A stretch of 64,000 bases of DNA from positions 205,092 to 269,091 of the forward strand of contig NZ_JAIWJA010000008.1 of the NCBI RefSeq assembly GCF_020515695.1. Reading direction: 5' to 3'. How positions within the stretch are numbered: the first letter of the stretch is position 1; the number at the start of each line of letters is the position of its first letter. Below are positions 63,016-64,000 of the stretch, one piece after another. The notes below the pieces were generated by a model. The model had not been told where the DNA came from, searched no databases, and saw nothing but the letters and a program-made list of their open reading frames with translations. This DNA comes from Pseudomonas sp. MWU16-30317. Lineage in GTDB: Bacteria; Pseudomonadota; Gammaproteobacteria; Pseudomonadales; Pseudomonadaceae. A program made the translations under genes and the position numbers.

Positions 63016-63075
63016 GGTGTCACCCGTCGAAATGTTTCTCATAGGAGATTGACCGCACGCGGCCAAAAACGTTAA

Positions 63076-63091
63076 CTGTATATACATACAG
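63076..63091. promoter_or_regulatory. Consensus LexA (SOS) box
   Basis: CTGTATATACATACAG fits CTG-N10-CAG fully and is palindromic. It lies midway in the 99-bp gap between divergent SRAP and umuD genes, so one box can control both. Confidence 0.9.
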
Positions 63092-63114
63092 CTTATCCGC
63101 ACAAGGCATGCATC

Positions 63115-63546
63115 ATGAGTGTCACTATCCTCGGCCCCGCACTGACCGGCGGCGATCCGCTGCCGCTTTATTCTTTCCATGTGCCTGCGGGGTTCCCTTC
63201 GCCGGCGGCGGATCACATCGAAAAGCATATCTCGCTGGACGAACTGTTCGACATCCGCGCCCCCCACGTCTACCTGGTCAAGATCGAGGGCGACAGCATG
63301 CAGGGCGCGGGCATCTATTGTGGCGACCTAGTCATCGTCGACCGCAGTGTGTACGCCGAGCACGGCGACATCGTCATCGCCGCGCTCAACAGCGAGCCGG
63401 TGTGCAAGCGCCTGCACATGTTGGGCAACGACGTCATGCTCAAGTCCGAGAACACCAAATATCCGCCGCGTTATGTGATGGAAGGTGACGAATTGGTGAT
63501 CTGGGGCGTAGTGAAATACAGCGTGCGCGACCATGCCAGAGCATGA
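63115..63546 (+). CDS. umuD: UmuD/RulA-type S24 peptidase subunit
   Basis: A 143-residue self-cleaving protein. The cleavage site is Ala25-Gly26 in FHVPAGFPSP; catalytic Ser61 (EGDSMQG) and Lys98 (VCKRL) follow. After RecA-driven cleavage it works with UmuC polymerase in error-prone repair. It has the LexA box upstream. Its stop overlaps an ATG (ATGA), as expected for a umuDC pair, but an IS3-family element begins within a few bases, so umuC is not intact here. Confidence 0.92.
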   Translation: MSVTILGPALTGGDPLPLYSFHVPAGFPSPAADHIEKHISLDELFDIRAPHVYLVKIEGDSMQGAGIYCGDLVIVDRSVYAEHGDIVIAALNSEPVCKRLHMLGNDVMLKSENTKYPPRYVMEGDELVIWGVVKYSVRDHARA

Positions 63547-63612
63547 ACTGTAGTGGTCTAATGAAACCGGACACCCATTTAGGCGAGAATGCTCGACACA
63601 GAGAGGTGTCTG

Positions 63613-63921
63613 ATGACCAAGCAACGTCGTACCTTTACCCCTGAGTTCAAGCGCGAGGCGGCGTGCCTGGTGCTCGACCAAGGCTACATTCATACCGAAG
63701 CAGCCCGTTCGCTTGGGCTTGTTGAGTCGGCCTTGCGTCGTTGGGTGAACCAGCTCCAGCAAGAACGTGGCGGTGTTACTCCGACCAGCAAAGCCCTGAC
63801 GCCTGAGCAGCAAAAAATCCAGGAACTCGAAGCCCGCATCAATCGGCTGGAACGGGAAAAATCCATCTTAAAAAAGGCCACCGCGCTCTTGATGGCCGAG
63901 GAACACGAGCGTTCGCGTTAA
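63613..63921 (+). CDS. IS3-family transposase OrfA
   Basis: A 102-residue helix-turn-helix protein with a leucine-zipper-like C-end: RRTFTPEFKREAACLVLDQG, RSLGLVESALRRWVNQLQ, then IQELEARINRLEREKSILKKA. It binds the IS ends and is fused to OrfB by -1 frameshift. The slippery A-AAA-AAG is at 63870-63876 in the correct frame. Confidence 0.92.
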   Translation: MTKQRRTFTPEFKREAACLVLDQGYIHTEAARSLGLVESALRRWVNQLQQERGGVTPTSKALTPEQQKIQELEARINRLEREKSILKKATALLMAEEHERSR

Positions 63922-64000
63922 TCGATCAACTGCGGGCTCAAGAGCCGATTGATCTGTTGTGCTCGGTATTTGAAGTAACCCGATCGTGCTACTACGCGTA
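63870..64000 (+). CDS. IS3-family transposase OrfB, N-terminal part (frameshift product)
   Basis: In the -1 frame from the slippery heptamer the protein reads GHRALDGRGTRAFALIDQL, then RAQEPIDLLCSVFEVTRSCYYA, the usual HTH_21-like start of IS3 OrfB. The DDE catalytic domain lies past the window end. Confidence 0.8.

Larger units (their letters stand above)
63549..64000 (+). mobile_element. IS3-family insertion sequence, left part (continues past window)
   Basis: The left end starts near TGTAGTGGTCTAATGAAACC (63549), directly after the umuD stop. It holds orfA and the start of orfB. The other end and target duplication are outside the window. Confidence 0.85.

Noticed and set aside
61720..63075. 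451-codon plus-strand frame across the palindromes
   Set aside because: It runs through inverted repeats and antisense to the SRAP gene and has no domain or ribosome site.

Overview
The window is a piece of a fluorescent-type Pseudomonas chromosome. It is GC-rich, has LysR, GntR-FCD and SorC regulators beside catabolic operons, carries a Pseudomonas-type REP doublet (REPIN), and has A-rich Hfq/Crc-type motifs ahead of many catabolic start codons. I saw no rRNA, tRNA or CRISPR array. It reads as an accessory catabolic region that grades into housekeeping and stress genes.

Region 1 (1-8.6 kb) is a complete non-phosphorylating L-rhamnose pathway: lactonase, L-rhamnonate dehydratase, mutarotase, RhaT symporter, L-rhamnose dehydrogenase, KDR aldolase, lactaldehyde dehydrogenase and an OprB-type porin (cut by the window edge). 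A LysR gene lies divergent. Region 2 (8.6-16.7 kb) is a tightly overlapping GntR-FCD / peptide ABC transporter / gamma-glutamyltransferase operon. Region 3 (16.7-23.1 kb) holds a DctPQM TRAP transporter with a REPIN after dctP, a family-3 solute-binding protein, an MFS carrier and a D-2-hydroxyacid dehydrogenase.

Region 4 (23.4-36.7 kb) is mixed: GFA protein, small HTH protein, membrane metallophosphoesterase, HxlR/GST pair, MFS pump, a LysR + solute-binding protein + DUF2817 peptidase-like + Rieske oxygenase cluster, DUF1203 protein, membrane protein, an orphan antitoxin overlapping a Lys/Ala/Pro-rich ORF, and a carboxypeptidase G2-like peptidase. Region 5 (36.8-46.5 kb) is the most interesting metabolic locus: SorC regulator, two SDR dehydrogenases and a ribose-type ABC importer, divergent from a split transketolase and an FGGY kinase. 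The shared promoter has three copies of a CTGAAT-N4-ATTCAG operator. The layout predicts uptake of a polyol or sugar, oxidation to a ketose, phosphorylation and transketolase cleavage. The transketolase and kinase parts resemble the apulose pathway, but the substrate is not determined here.

Region 6 (46.6-61.7 kb) has a large MscS channel, three overlapping lipoprotein genes, an SDR, a Bcr-type MFS pump, a YgdI-like lipoprotein, a Tat-exported MsrB, an aspartate carbamoyltransferase with an N-terminal helix-turn-helix segment, a LysR/VOC/MFS group and an OsmC-YcaO fusion. Region 7 (61.7-64 kb) has two very large imperfect palindromes, then an SRAP gene and umuD diverging from one consensus LexA box. 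An IS3-family element follows umuD directly and interrupts the expected umuC start.
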